Shown: one piece after another, positions 52,263-62,663 of the stretch | How positions within the stretch are numbered: the first letter of the stretch is position 1 | Layout: every line of letters starts with the position of its first letter | NCBI RefSeq assembly: GCF_035046485.1 | Contig: NC_085137.1 | Location: forward strand, 311,561,164 to 311,625,163 | From: Aedes albopictus | Taxonomy: Eukaryota > Arthropoda > Insecta > Diptera > Culicidae | Length of the DNA stretch: 64,000 bases | Direction of reading: 5' to 3' | Program-made: the position numbers and the translations under genes | The notes under the pieces: model-generated | Database searches by the model: none | What the model saw: the letters and a program-made list of their open reading frames with translations, nothing else | Told to the model about the DNA's origin: nothing

Positions 52263-52829
52263 ACTATGACACTTCTAGGGTCCCAAACCCCTGTTATTTT
52301 TTTCTCATTCCATAACAAAATTTAGTGTTGAACGGTGTTATTTTATCAACAAGTTTCGAAAAATATAATATGAGATCGAACACGACGGAATGCCAAGAAA
52401 AAAATCTTATAGCCTGGTGGTTCCCCTTCTTCGTTTCCGTGAGAACCTCGCAAATATTGCGTTAATAAAGTAATAATTCAAGACCAAGTTTTGTCAAAGC
52501 TCCGAACTACACTGCTATAGGTATAATCAGGAAATATAAATCATACTCAGATCGGGATTTGGCCCCAATCCTGAAAACTCGACGCAAGCCGCCAGCACAC
52601 GGCTGGAATGAAAAATTTCTTAATCAACATTGGAAAAATCTATCGCTCGAACGTTACCACAAAATATCACTCGTAAATTGGTGCACATATTTATGACACT
52701 TTTTGCTCCATATCTCAACTGTGCTGCAACTTGCATTTTAATGAATTCCACACACTGTATGAAGCGCTCCAAAATCGATCCCTAAACGAAACTTGATCGA
52801 GTGCTGGGCGAAGCAAACTTCACCGAATG
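52263..52829. other. Non-coding, no gene seen
   Basis: No coding frame or element ends recognised. Confidence 0.35.
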
Positions 52830-52831
52830 TA

Positions 52832-54006
52832 CAGGGGATAGACAAAACGATCGGGACAGGCAAAATTTTCACTTTTCAAAAAATGTTTAACTAGCTGTAA
52901 CTTTTCGAAAAGTGCATCAAATATTCTCAAATTTTTACTGTAAGTTCTTCAACTAGTTTTGTATCAGTGGACAGAATTTGGAAAAGGTCGGACAATTCTT
53001 CACGAAGTTATAAAGATTTTTGAAAAAGATAAAATTATCCGATAGCCAACTTTGATCTGTTACATCTCCGGATTCAATGGACCGATTGCAATGAAATTTT
53101 GACCATTCATGACTTATATAATGAACTCTGGAAAACATTTAACTTAACTTGAAATTTTCAACAAGCGAAAAAGTTATAGCGATTTTATTTTTTTCACGAT
53201 TTATTAGTAAATTGGTATATTTTTAATATGCATCCCATTACTTTTTCAATTTATTGGCGGCTATGTTGTTACTTTCCTTCAAAACGCATTTATATATAAG
53301 TCAATTAAAGGGAAACTGAATGAACTATAATTTGCATCTTGAATTTTGAAACGATGTTGATGTTTTGGATAATTTGGTGTTTTTTTAGAAAAATAATCTA
53401 ATCGTTATAATTTTGCTCCGTATTAAGAATATTATGTTAAGTCAATGGTTTTTCATAGCTCATTATATCTATATATATAAAAATGCAGTGGCATACGTGG
53501 GACCGCGCATAACTTGCGAACGGAAGGTCCAATTTTGGTCGTCTTAGTTTTGTTCTGTTAGTTTTCACCCAAGGAAGGTTTATGAGGCATAAAACATGGA
53601 AAAAATGATAGTTTTTGAAAATCGATCTTCCTCTACCGGGGACCGGGGATGTGGTCCTGGCTAGAAAATTAAAACATCAAAAAACGCAGCAGGCAAGACA
53701 AAGTTTGCCGGGTACAGCTAGTAAGTCATAAATGGACAAAATTTCATTGCATTCGGTTCATTGAATCCGGAGATATAACAGCTCAAAATTGGCTATCGGA
53801 TAACTTTACCTTTTTCAAAAATATTTATAACTTCGTGGAGAATTGTCCGATCTTTTCCAAATTTTGTCCGCTCATACACAACTAGTTGAGGAACTTACAG
53901 TAAAAATTTGAAAATATTTGATGCATTTTACTAAGAGTTACAGCAAATTGAACATTTTTTGAAAAGTGAAAATTTAGCCTGTCCCGATCATTTTGTCTAT
54001 CCCCTG
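52832..54006. mobile_element. TA-flanked long-inverted-repeat element (CAGGGGATAGAC)
   Basis: Starts CAGGGGATAGACAAAACGAT and ends in the complement ATTTTGTCTATCCCCTG, flanked by TA (52830-52831 and 54007-54008). The inverted arms extend for about 300 bp each with moderate divergence. CAG-type ends and TA duplication fit Tc1/mariner-derived elements. No transposase. The right arm holds a Helitron. Confidence 0.9.
53468..53721 (+). mobile_element. Non-autonomous Helitron
   Basis: Starts TCTATATATATAAAAATGC and ends GCCGGGTACAGCTAG, with A before and T after, the canonical A|TC...CTAG|T form. A small hairpin (GGCAA 53692-53696 and TTGCC 53705-53709) lies 12 bases before the 3' end. The left arm of the host element gives the empty-site sequence CATTATATAAGTCAT, confirming insertion between A and T without duplication. 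254 bp, no Rep/helicase. Confidence 0.92.
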
Positions 54007-54008
54007 TA

Positions 54009-55770
54009 TGCCTCGAAACCAAATTCAATCATCGAACCTTTGAATGGATGAAAGGAAAATATTGATTCCCGCTTGGAGCCCCAAAAGCCGCGCTCTTCTG
54101 CTTTACCGTGAGAAAATCCGTCATAAAGTTTGTCCAGAAGACAAGCCGGTAGCCGAACGAAGCTAATAAATTTTAGATTTGTCCCTTGTCCCCTTTTTAC
54201 GGCATTAAGGTCAGTTCGCTTGGGTCCCTCTACATTCTACAATGCACAGGCGCACATTGTACACGCGAGTCCACCGAATATTCAACAGGCTGAGCTGTGT
54301 TTCCCATTTGAATAAATTTATTTCGGGTGAAGCGTTCGTGGAGTTTGTGATACGAAAAAGATAAGATTATTTTTATTTTTATTTTCCAAAATATTCTTTC
54401 ATAATTATGGTAGACTCCCATAAAGTACAAGTAGCAAATTTAAGCATGCGATACAAGTAGAACAATTATGCAAAGTAGAACCATAGAACCTTCAGAGAAT
54501 TCAGCAGAAGCCAAGGCCAATGCGAACATAATTATATCCAAAACCCAACTGGATAACTCATATCTATGTGGGCCGACCTCTAAAACAGCAGCATTTAAAA
54601 TTCTTTGTAGATGGTTGCGATCAATCTGGCGTATGATTAAGCAGCACACCCTGAACTGAGCAATACGTGGTAGCGCCATGTCCTAGGGCCATTTTCTCGA
54701 CATAGGTCTAATTTATTTCCAAGATTTCGGATTTAGAGAGTGCTTCTATAACAGCATCGGTTTCGATTTTTAATCAATGCTTAGCTCTTCCAAGAAGGAG
54801 TGTTGGAGCCAGCTTTCGATGATGTTGGTTCTCGTCCTAAGTGCCAGGATGCAATCAAGAATTGTCCCCGCTGGCGGTATAGTAGTAACTTTTGATTGCA
54901 CTCTTCTTCCATTTAAATTTCATCACTACATACACGAATCGATACTTTAAAAGGTTTCGGAAACGTTGGCTAGGAGGTTTATAGTAAAAAATGGGGAAAA
55001 GTTGACATTGTTTAGGGTTAAAATGTTGCTGATTTCAGAATCGTGCCTCACAAAATTTTAAGGAGAACAGGTTCTGAATAACAGCTGAAGTTCAAGGTTT
55101 ACATAACTTAAAAATTAGGAATTTACTAAACCTCAAACATCTTACGTTGTAGAGAACAAAGTTTAAATATCTTGGCAATAATCGTAAGCCGAATAAAATA
55201 TCTTCTGGTCATCTGTACACATTTTTTGCATCAGATTGATAAAAGTTGTGTTATCCAGCGAGAATATGGTACATAAGGTACACCGGGGCAAGTTGAAACG
55301 GTTTTTGAAAAATTGAAATTCAAAGTTCTGTCAAAAAATCAATTCGACATGAACATTTTCAAACTCCATGTTGTTATAGTCATACTTTTTCTTTTTTTAT
55401 CCACTATTTATTTATAAAGGCCCAATCACCATATAGTTTTACGGGGCCAACCTGCGTTTTAACAATGCTGTGTTATTACATTATAAGTTTACTGAAAAAA
55501 ATAATCATTTGTAATTCTACTAAGTTGCTGAAAATAAATGTTCTAATGAAGAATATTTAATTATTATCTTTTTCCAAAATTGCAAAATTACTGGGATCAA
55601 AGCTATAATTAATCTGCTTGTAATACTGTCCTTAATAAAAGTTTTACAGAGAAAATAGAGAAATGGAACATATTGAGTTTCGAATAGCTGAACTGGATGT
55701 CACTTTTTGGCTTTCATCCCTTGTAGATTGCTGGTGCGAAGCTGGGTGTTTCTCGACGATCCAATGAATT
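54009..55770. other. Non-coding, no gene seen
   Basis: This stretch should hold the 3' part of the minus-strand LINE whose ORF1 ends at 55771, but I see no reverse transcriptase motif. CACCGGGGCAAGTTGAAACG at 55281-55300 resembles a transposon end, without a visible partner. Confidence 0.4.
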
Positions 55771-56073
55771 TTACGAACGATTCCTAAAATTGGCATATAT
55801 AATTTTTCGCATTTTCCGTTGCTTAGTTGGAAACTGTTGATGTTTCTTTTGTAGCTTTAAACAATCTTCGAGGAGGGCATGTTCCGTTCCACATTTGAAA
55901 CACACCGTGCTCTCCAACGCGCACTATTCATCGGGATGATTTCTTCCACATTTCAGGCAAACAATTTTATTGCTACAATACTGTGCTGTATGCCCGTATT
56001 GTTTGCAACAAACACATAGCCTCGGCTTGTGATAAAATAAGCGCACTGGTAGTTTGACATTGCGGAACTGTAG
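55771..56073 (-). pseudogene. Jockey-type LINE ORF1, zinc-knuckle end
   Basis: Nucleic-acid-binding ORF1 protein of a Jockey-group LINE. The frame shows VKLPVRLFYHKPRLC and three Cys/His knuckles: CVCCKQYGHTAQYC, one starting CLKCGRNHPDE that is interrupted by a TAG, and CFKCGTEHALLEDC. A second stop ends the frame at 55771-55773. Its 5' portion lies on the other side of the LTR element, at 62626-62661 and 63575-63971. Confidence 0.88.
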
Positions 56074-57189
56074 TGTAACCCGCGGTTACAATTTTGTGCC
56101 GAATTTGTGAACACCACTGTGTTTTGGATCATTTTAATTTGTTTGTTTTAATATTTACTTTTTATTTGAAATTAGTTTTGTTAATTTAGGGAATTAAAAT
56201 CGTATGTGTATTGTATCGGTGAGTCATTTGACCCCCAATCTCCCCCTCATAGCACACATCGACAGCAGCAGCAGCAGGAAAAACAATCGAGTGCGGTGTG
56301 TGGTGGCGATTTTGTTTTGATCGAGAGATCGTTACGAACCGCGAATTAAGTGCGACGCGTTTTTGGTGACCGTTTTTCCACCCGTGAAAAGTGCCGTTTA
56401 GTGCCTTCCGGGAACGCGTTTCGCCAGTGGGAATACTCCCAATAGTATCCGGGAGTGATCGCGTGTGATCCCCGTCGAAGTGCCGGCCCGGTTCGTGAAC
56501 GGTAGTGCAGTGCAAAAGTGCAGTGCTTGGGTGTAGGACCACCGCCATAGTGGGAAGCTAATCGTCAAGGATTATTCGCTTCCCGGCGGTACAGTCAAGT
56601 GTCCGGAAACCCACCGTCCTCGCTACACGGGCTCAGTCAGTAGAGCTAGTCTCGCCCGTGTAGCTAAACGTCAAGGAGGACGAAGACAGGTAGGTGTAAA
56701 GGGGCTCACCACCTGTGGTAGTCAATTGCGGTTGCTACCAGGGCAATTCACGGCGAGTGAATTTGCCCGGCGTTTCATCGCCAATGTCGCTAGGGGGGAT
56801 CCGATAAAGGAGTACGCTCTTCCCCCTAGCTAAACGCCAAGGACGGTTGCTTCGGCGACCCGAAAGTGCCCAAAAAGAAGACGAAGCAGAAGGAGAAAGA
56901 ATAAGAAGAAGAGAAAGCTCCGCATAGACCGTGCGGGAGCGGAGTAGTAAACGACCACCACCACCACCGTTGAACAGCAAGGGCCCCAACGAGCAGCAGC
57001 AACTACCAGTGCCTTGGGGAGAACGGGGCAAAACAGGTCAGGCGTAGATAATAGAGTTTTTATTGCAAAATTTATTTATTTATATTTTATTATTTAATTT
57101 CATCCGAAATTCAAATATTAGTGGAGGTACCCTGCTTTAGGCCGCCCTGCCGGGTAACAGCGGGTAAGGGCTGAAAGCCTCTTCTTACA
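56074..57189 (+). repeat. 5' LTR of the gag-only element
   Basis: 1,116 bp with TG...CA ends. Contains small inverted repeats such as ACGGGCTCAGTC region and TCGCCCGTGTAGC (56629-56665) and CTAGGGGGGATC with CCCCCTAGC (56791-56831). Open minus-strand frames are shared with the other LTR only because the LTRs are identical. Confidence 0.95.
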
Positions 57190-57191
57190 AT

Positions 57192-57202
57192 TGGCGCCCA
57201 AC
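57192..57202 (+). other. Primer-binding site TGGCGCCCAAC
   Basis: Lies two bases after the 5' LTR and is identical to the first 11 bases of the PBS of the gypsy element at 16214, after which the two diverge. Suggests that the two use the same primer tRNA. Confidence 0.85.
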
Positions 57203-57599
57203 GTAAATTTGACGAAAAATCTGACGATTTTTCTCACTGAGCGAGGGGTACTTCCACCAAAATTTGGATTTTGGGTGGAATAAACACAGTGGTGGGGACA
57301 TTTTTCACAGTCGCGTGGTCGTATTATTCATTTTATTTTGTTGTTTTATATCCTAAATCGGTTATTCGTCTCGTCTGCAGAACGAATTGGTGCATTTTGG
57401 GTCTCTTTGTTCTCAGGGCGGGATTTTTGATTCTTCTGGGCCGATTTGGGGTAGCATTTGATTCAACCTGATAACTGAAAACCATTTTGGAACCGTTAGT
57501 GAGCTAGAAAATTATTCCTCACCGTATTTATACTTACGAAACAGTTGGTAAGTTTTAATTTCGTCCACATTTTGAAGATTTGTGATCTCATTCGTCAAA
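57203..57599 (+). other. Leader of the gag-only element
   Basis: About 400 bases between PBS and gag. Probably includes packaging signals, none of which can be named from sequence alone. An open frame at 57271-57471 is hydrophobic and has no gag-like feature; not called. Confidence 0.5.
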
Positions 57600-59753
57600 A
57601 TGCCGATCGACATGTTGACGTTGGGGGAGTTCAACGTCGCCTACTTCCATTTGCGTGCCGATCACTTAGTACCTGACGAAATTGACTTTGAATTGAACTC
57701 CCGCGGTGTTGTTATCCCTCCTGAATCGGGTGAATCGAGTTCCAAAAAGCGTCGTCGACTGCGAGCGTTTTTGGTCAGTGAGCAGAAATGCTCCGAGACC
57801 GCTATCCGCTCCTTTGAAGGGGATATTGACGCTGAATTGGAGCTTTGTCGTGGCAAATTTGAGTCCATGAAGGAGGATTTGGGGTACAGGTGTCCGAATA
57901 AGGAGGTTTACCGGAGCAGACTGCTCCATCTGGGTGCTCGGCTCCAAATCGTCAAAAACTATGTCGTGGGGGAGGCCAATAAGACCTTTGCAGATTTGTT
58001 GAGCGATGTGGTAGCCCTCCATAACTACCACTTCGCGAATAGTTTGGTGCCTCCTCTCACGCCAACCGAGGAAGACAAAGAAGATGATGTTGAGGATTTG
58101 CTGGCTCAAATTGCCGCGGGAAAGGGTGTTTCACCGAAAGGAAACCAACTTCCGATCGTTGAAGCATCCTCCAATCAGGCGGTGGGCGAAGAAATTCGCG
58201 ATGTCTTACTTGACATAAGGGCGGAGATCAAAAGGACGCAAGAGCAGATCAATCAAAGCGAAACTAGGACTGCATCTAGAGTTGATTCACTCGAAGATGT
58301 AGTCAGAAAACTAGGTAGCGGCCTTGCGTCCATTGGTACGATTGCTTCCGGACTACAGAAAACTAACCGCGAAGTGCAAACACTTCGCGAGAAGATTTCT
58401 GAGTTACAGGACATCGTCAACAAAATTATACCTAACGCAAACTCCCAGAGTTTCCCGGTAGATACGCAAGATCTTCGATTGCAACAAAGTCCCGATTTAC
58501 CGGATTTGCCTGATTTTGATCAGCAAGCGTTAGAAGGTTTGGGTACTCCGGAGAACCTGCAGAAGCAAACTTCTAGCAAGAACTTTGGACTACCCAATCA
58601 ACCATTTCAAAGACGTTTTGACTCCCGTAATGCGGATCATTCCAAAAGTTTCGAGAATCTCGGACCTTCGCACAATTCCCAGAACTTTCACCAACAAACT
58701 GCTCTTCCGAATTTAACGCTTCCGCGTCAGCCGGAAAGAGCAACATCGGTGGAGATCACCGGTTACCAGCGTCGGCCCCAACGGGTGGCCGATTGGAAAA
58801 TCAGGAAGTATGCTGGGAATGACGAAGGAATGGGACTCAACGAATTTTTGGAATGTGTCCACCATTACGCTGAGTCAGAACAAATGTCCGAGGCAGAATT
58901 GTTTAGCTCGGCAATGCATTTGTTCACCGGTAACGCGTTGGCTTGGTTCCAAGCAATGCGTTCCCAGAAGCAGTTCTACAACTGGAACCACCTGGTGTGC
59001 GAGTTGAAGGCGAACTTCGTGCACCCGGAACTTGATGCTGCGCTGAGGATGAAAGCGTCTCAGCGGCGACAGCAGAGGAATGAATCCTTCCAAGAGTTTT
59101 ATCTTGAGATGGAGAAGATCTTTCGTGCTATGCCTGCGCCGCTAAGTCCCCACGAGAAGTTGGACATCCTCAAGCGAAACCTGAGACCTGATTACAAGCA
59201 GGTTCTCGTCTTCAAGCCGGTGAACACATTGTCCGAGTTGATGCTCATCGGAAAGACCATAGATGCTTCCAAAACCTCCATTTACCAAAAAGTATTTGGA
59301 GTTCCCAAGGAAGTATCTACTATTTCAAGTAAGCCTGCATATGATGGTTATAGACAAAGCCAGCAGCAACAACAACCTCGTGACAATGGGAATGGGTACA
59401 AACCAAGGGTATTCTATAACAAGAATAGCCCTCCATCGTCACCAAAACGAAATAGACCTCCACCTCTTCGTTTTAAAGAAACGGGAGGTCGACCTGAAAG
59501 GAATCTCCGAGAGAAGACTAGCCCAATCCCTAAATCTCCACAGTCGCGACAAGAAGGCATAATATGTTTGAGCTCCCTGGTGGACAAACACCGTCCGCCA
59601 CACTTGGGAGTGTGTTATAACTGTGGGCTTCAGGGGCATGAACACGAAAAGTGTTCTAAGCCCAAGCGTGTTTTCTGCGTACTGTGTGGATTTAAGGGAT
59701 TTGAAGCTTCTCGGTGCCCTTATTGCTTGCAAAATGGGATTAGATCCAACTAA
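57600..59753 (+). CDS. Gag of the pol-less LTR element
   Basis: Structural particle protein. The ATG at 57600 is preferred because it is preceded by CAAA and opens MPIDMLTLGEFNVAYFHL; another in-frame ATG lies 18 bases upstream. Over 717 residues it shows an N-terminal domain with a basic SSKKRRRLRAFL, an acidic linker, a coiled-coil around residues 205-280 (IRDVLLDIRAEIKRTQEQIN, LREKISELQDIVNKI), and a retrotransposon gag domain (VADWKIRKYAGNDEG through LMLIGKTIDASK, about residues 396-560). A Gln/Pro-rich basic stretch precedes two knuckles, CYNCGLQGHEHEKC and CVLCGFKGFEASRC; the second lacks His. The same layout as the gypsy Gag at 18021, but little direct sequence similarity. No stops or frame breaks. 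Confidence 0.93.
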   Translation: MPIDMLTLGEFNVAYFHLRADHLVPDEIDFELNSRGVVIPPESGESSSKKRRRLRAFLVSEQKCSETAIRSFEGDIDAELELCRGKFESMKEDLGYRCPNKEVYRSRLLHLGARLQIVKNYVVGEANKTFADLLSDVVALHNYHFANSLVPPLTPTEEDKEDDVEDLLAQIAAGKGVSPKGNQLPIVEASSNQAVGEEIRDVLLDIRAEIKRTQEQINQSETRTASRVDSLEDVVRKLGSGLASIGTIASGLQKTNREVQTLREKISELQDIVNKIIPNANSQSFPVDTQDLRLQQSPDLPDLPDFDQQALEGLGTPENLQKQTSSKNFGLPNQPFQRRFDSRNADHSKSFENLGPSHNSQNFHQQTALPNLTLPRQPERATSVEITGYQRRPQRVADWKIRKYAGNDEGMGLNEFLECVHHYAESEQMSEAELFSSAMHLFTGNALAWFQAMRSQKQFYNWNHLVCELKANFVHPELDAALRMKASQRRQQRNESFQEFYLEMEKIFRAMPAPLSPHEKLDILKRNLRPDYKQVLVFKPVNTLSELMLIGKTIDASKTSIYQKVFGVPKEVSTISSKPAYDGYRQSQQQQQPRDNGNGYKPRVFYNKNSPPSSPKRNRPPPLRFKETGGRPERNLREKTSPIPKSPQSRQEGIICLSSLVDKHRPPHLGVCYNCGLQGHEHEKCSKPKRVFCVLCGFKGFEASRCPYCLQNGIRSN

Positions 59754-61505
59754 ACGTGTTGGAAATCTAATCTCTCTGTAAATCTTCAATAGAAAATTCC
59801 CGTAGCTCTTACCTGTACGAATTCTTCAAATAGAGTTTCTCAATCAAATAATTTTCAGAGCAAATTTTCCCCAAATTGGTACAGTGAGAGTGAATATTAA
59901 ATTTAACTTCAAATTTTTAATACTCCCCCATTATTTTGATCCAGGCATCGGTTGCTTGCATATTGCTCAACGATGACCTGCAAGTAGATATCAAATTCAG
60001 TGTGAGGTTGTGGGAAAAGTTAGTGGAACACCGGGGAGTGCCCGATTCCAGAATCTTAGCGGCAGCCCAAGACTGTCAAACATTGGCTTGACAACCACGG
60101 TTGTCAATACTAGGACACTGGTTAGTACACTAGCTTTAATCACAATACTCACCTGAAGAAGAATGGTGTCGCCCACACAGCCTGATTGAGCCGTTGGAGG
60201 GTGACAGCAAATTTTCCCAAGCCAGCGTGAATATAAAATCTCCTAGGAGCTCCTCGGATCCACCATATCGACTTCACCAGGTTGCTCACTTGGGAGCTTC
60301 CGAAGATCGATGGGTCCGAGAGCATCGCGCATCACTTCACGCTGGCAATCATCTTCTTTCCTCAGGAGCCGACACCTAAATCTCCCGGCACCTGAAAACT
60401 CTTCAAGGTTGTGAACTTCTAGGGGTCACTACCTCATTTCAACCTCAATACACCCCAAATTAAATCTTCCTTCCTGCCGGAAGGGCTCAAACCACGACCG
60501 TCAATCCATTCGGGAGGTCATCTATGTATGCGCACCTGTCAACGGAAAGTTATCTTCATGTTTATTTCCCGCGCATAGATGACAACACCATTTTAACCTT
60601 TTTTTAATTTGTTGTATCTTCGTTATTTTATCTGCCAGAATCAGGGAAATTCGACTGATTCCAAACGGAATCAGCTCGTAATTGATCTGCATTCACGTTC
60701 GGTGTCTTGCTCAAGTATCCTTGCGAAAGGAATTACTTGTAGCGTAAAAGACAATACCTTGCGTTCATTGCCTGTTTGTTTTCGGTATTTTGTGTGATGT
60801 ATGAGTGAGAAAATGTATAATGAGAGTAAATGAGAATGAGTGAAAGTGTGTGAAATGGCGGGGTGTTCATTCAAATGTCATGTGTGATTGTGTGTACGCG
60901 TAGGCCAGTGATTGGGATGAATGAGTGATACACTTTGGATGAATGTGGATTGAATTGAAACCCCATCTGTTGAGAAAGTATAAATACCGTCAGGACGGGA
61001 ATAGTGGACGTCAAAAGAAAAAAATAACAAAACAAAACAAGACCATGACAACCGTTCCTCTGCTACGCTACTTCCGACCGGAGGCTAGCAGGGTTTAAGG
61101 AAGTCAGGTTGTTTTGGGTGCTATCCCGAATTGGTCTGGGGGAGTTGAAGATTCTTAGCTCTCCCATTGAGAACCGGATGTGTCGAGGGTGGTCTGGTGC
61201 CGTTAATAGCGACGGGTCCCAGTCCTTGTCTGCAGAACAACCACGAGACGATGTACCGATTTAGTTTTTATTTTTGTTCGGTCGTTCCCTGATTGTGTCG
61301 ATGTAAACACTTTTAATCTGTGGAAAGTGTCTTTGTTTGGTTAGGTTAGGCAGATTTTTTATTTACACTTTATATTATTTTTTTATTTATTTTCATGTTA
61401 ATTTATTTTCTTTTAATTCGTTTCATTATTATTGTTATCGGTGTTAGGTGTTAGGGCTAGTTAAAAAAATTGTTCACAATTTTTTTTCCTCGGTGTGGGC
61501 GAGAT
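59754..61505 (+). other. Internal region without pol
   Basis: 1,752 bases with no protease, RT, RNase H or integrase motif in any frame and no frame above about 70 codons that looks like a gene. CTAGGAGCTCC and GGAGCTTCC-type words recur at 60240-60370, and a GAGTGA/GAATGAGTGA-rich stretch lies at 60797-60860. Deletion of pol must be old or replaced by other sequence, since no pol remnant is visible. Confidence 0.75.
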
Positions 61506-62621
61506 TGTAACCCGCGGTTACAATTTTGTGCCGAATTTGTGAACACCACTGTGTTTTGGATCATTTTAATTTGTTTGTTTTAATATTTACTTTTTATTTG
61601 AAATTAGTTTTGTTAATTTAGGGAATTAAAATCGTATGTGTATTGTATCGGTGAGTCATTTGACCCCCAATCTCCCCCTCATAGCACACATCGACAGCAG
61701 CAGCAGCAGGAAAAACAATCGAGTGCGGTGTGTGGTGGCGATTTTGTTTTGATCGAGAGATCGTTACGAACCGCGAATTAAGTGCGACGCGTTTTTGGTG
61801 ACCGTTTTTCCACCCGTGAAAAGTGCCGTTTAGTGCCTTCCGGGAACGCGTTTCGCCAGTGGGAATACTCCCAATAGTATCCGGGAGTGATCGCGTGTGA
61901 TCCCCGTCGAAGTGCCGGCCCGGTTCGTGAACGGTAGTGCAGTGCAAAAGTGCAGTGCTTGGGTGTAGGACCACCGCCATAGTGGGAAGCTAATCGTCAA
62001 GGATTATTCGCTTCCCGGCGGTACAGTCAAGTGTCCGGAAACCCACCGTCCTCGCTACACGGGCTCAGTCAGTAGAGCTAGTCTCGCCCGTGTAGCTAAA
62101 CGTCAAGGAGGACGAAGACAGGTAGGTGTAAAGGGGCTCACCACCTGTGGTAGTCAATTGCGGTTGCTACCAGGGCAATTCACGGCGAGTGAATTTGCCC
62201 GGCGTTTCATCGCCAATGTCGCTAGGGGGGATCCGATAAAGGAGTACGCTCTTCCCCCTAGCTAAACGCCAAGGACGGTTGCTTCGGCGACCCGAAAGTG
62301 CCCAAAAAGAAGACGAAGCAGAAGGAGAAAGAATAAGAAGAAGAGAAAGCTCCGCATAGACCGTGCGGGAGCGGAGTAGTAAACGACCACCACCACCACC
62401 GTTGAACAGCAAGGGCCCCAACGAGCAGCAGCAACTACCAGTGCCTTGGGGAGAACGGGGCAAAACAGGTCAGGCGTAGATAATAGAGTTTTTATTGCAA
62501 AATTTATTTATTTATATTTTATTATTTAATTTCATCCGAAATTCAAATATTAGTGGAGGTACCCTGCTTTAGGCCGCCCTGCCGGGTAACAGCGGGTAAG
62601 GGCTGAAAGCCTCTTCTTACA
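61506..62621 (+). repeat. 3' LTR of the gag-only element
   Basis: Same as the 5' LTR at a constant offset of 5,432 bases. Preceded by GGTGTGGGCGAGAT, a weak polypurine tract. Confidence 0.95.
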
Positions 62622-62625
62622 GTAG

Positions 62626-62661
62626 GTAGTCCGGTAAAACTGTAGCAGCAAATGTGATACG
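62626..62661 (-). pseudogene. Shard of the Jockey-type LINE ORF1
   Basis: About 36 bases between the LTR element and the TA-flanked element. On the minus strand they read RITFAATVLPDY in the frame of the ORF1 parts on both sides, the usual segment between the RNA-binding-like domain and the knuckles of Jockey-type ORF1. This links the separated fragments. Confidence 0.8.
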
Positions 62662-62663
62662 TA

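Larger units (their letters stand above)
56074..62621 (+). mobile_element. Gag-only LTR retrotransposon
   Basis: Two LTRs of 1,116 bp (56074-57189 and 61506-62621) start TGTAACCC and end CTTCTTACA, with no length difference and no base difference found on inspection. GTAG flanks it at 56070-56073 and 62622-62625. Inside are a primer-binding site, an intact 718-codon gag and 1.75 kb without any pol motif. It interrupts a minus-strand LINE ORF1. Identical LTRs and an intact gag mean it moved recently, so pol must have been supplied in trans. Confidence 0.95.

Noticed and set aside
54009..55770. ORF2 (RT) of the Jockey-type LINE
   Set aside because: I looked for an F/YADD box and flanking motifs on the minus strand and saw none; the LINE appears to end or to be decayed here.
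56186..57031. Minus-strand frames of 120 and 98 codons, repeated exactly at 61618-62463
   Set aside because: They lie in the identical LTRs of the gag-only element and have no domain or independent signal; identity reflects LTR duplication.
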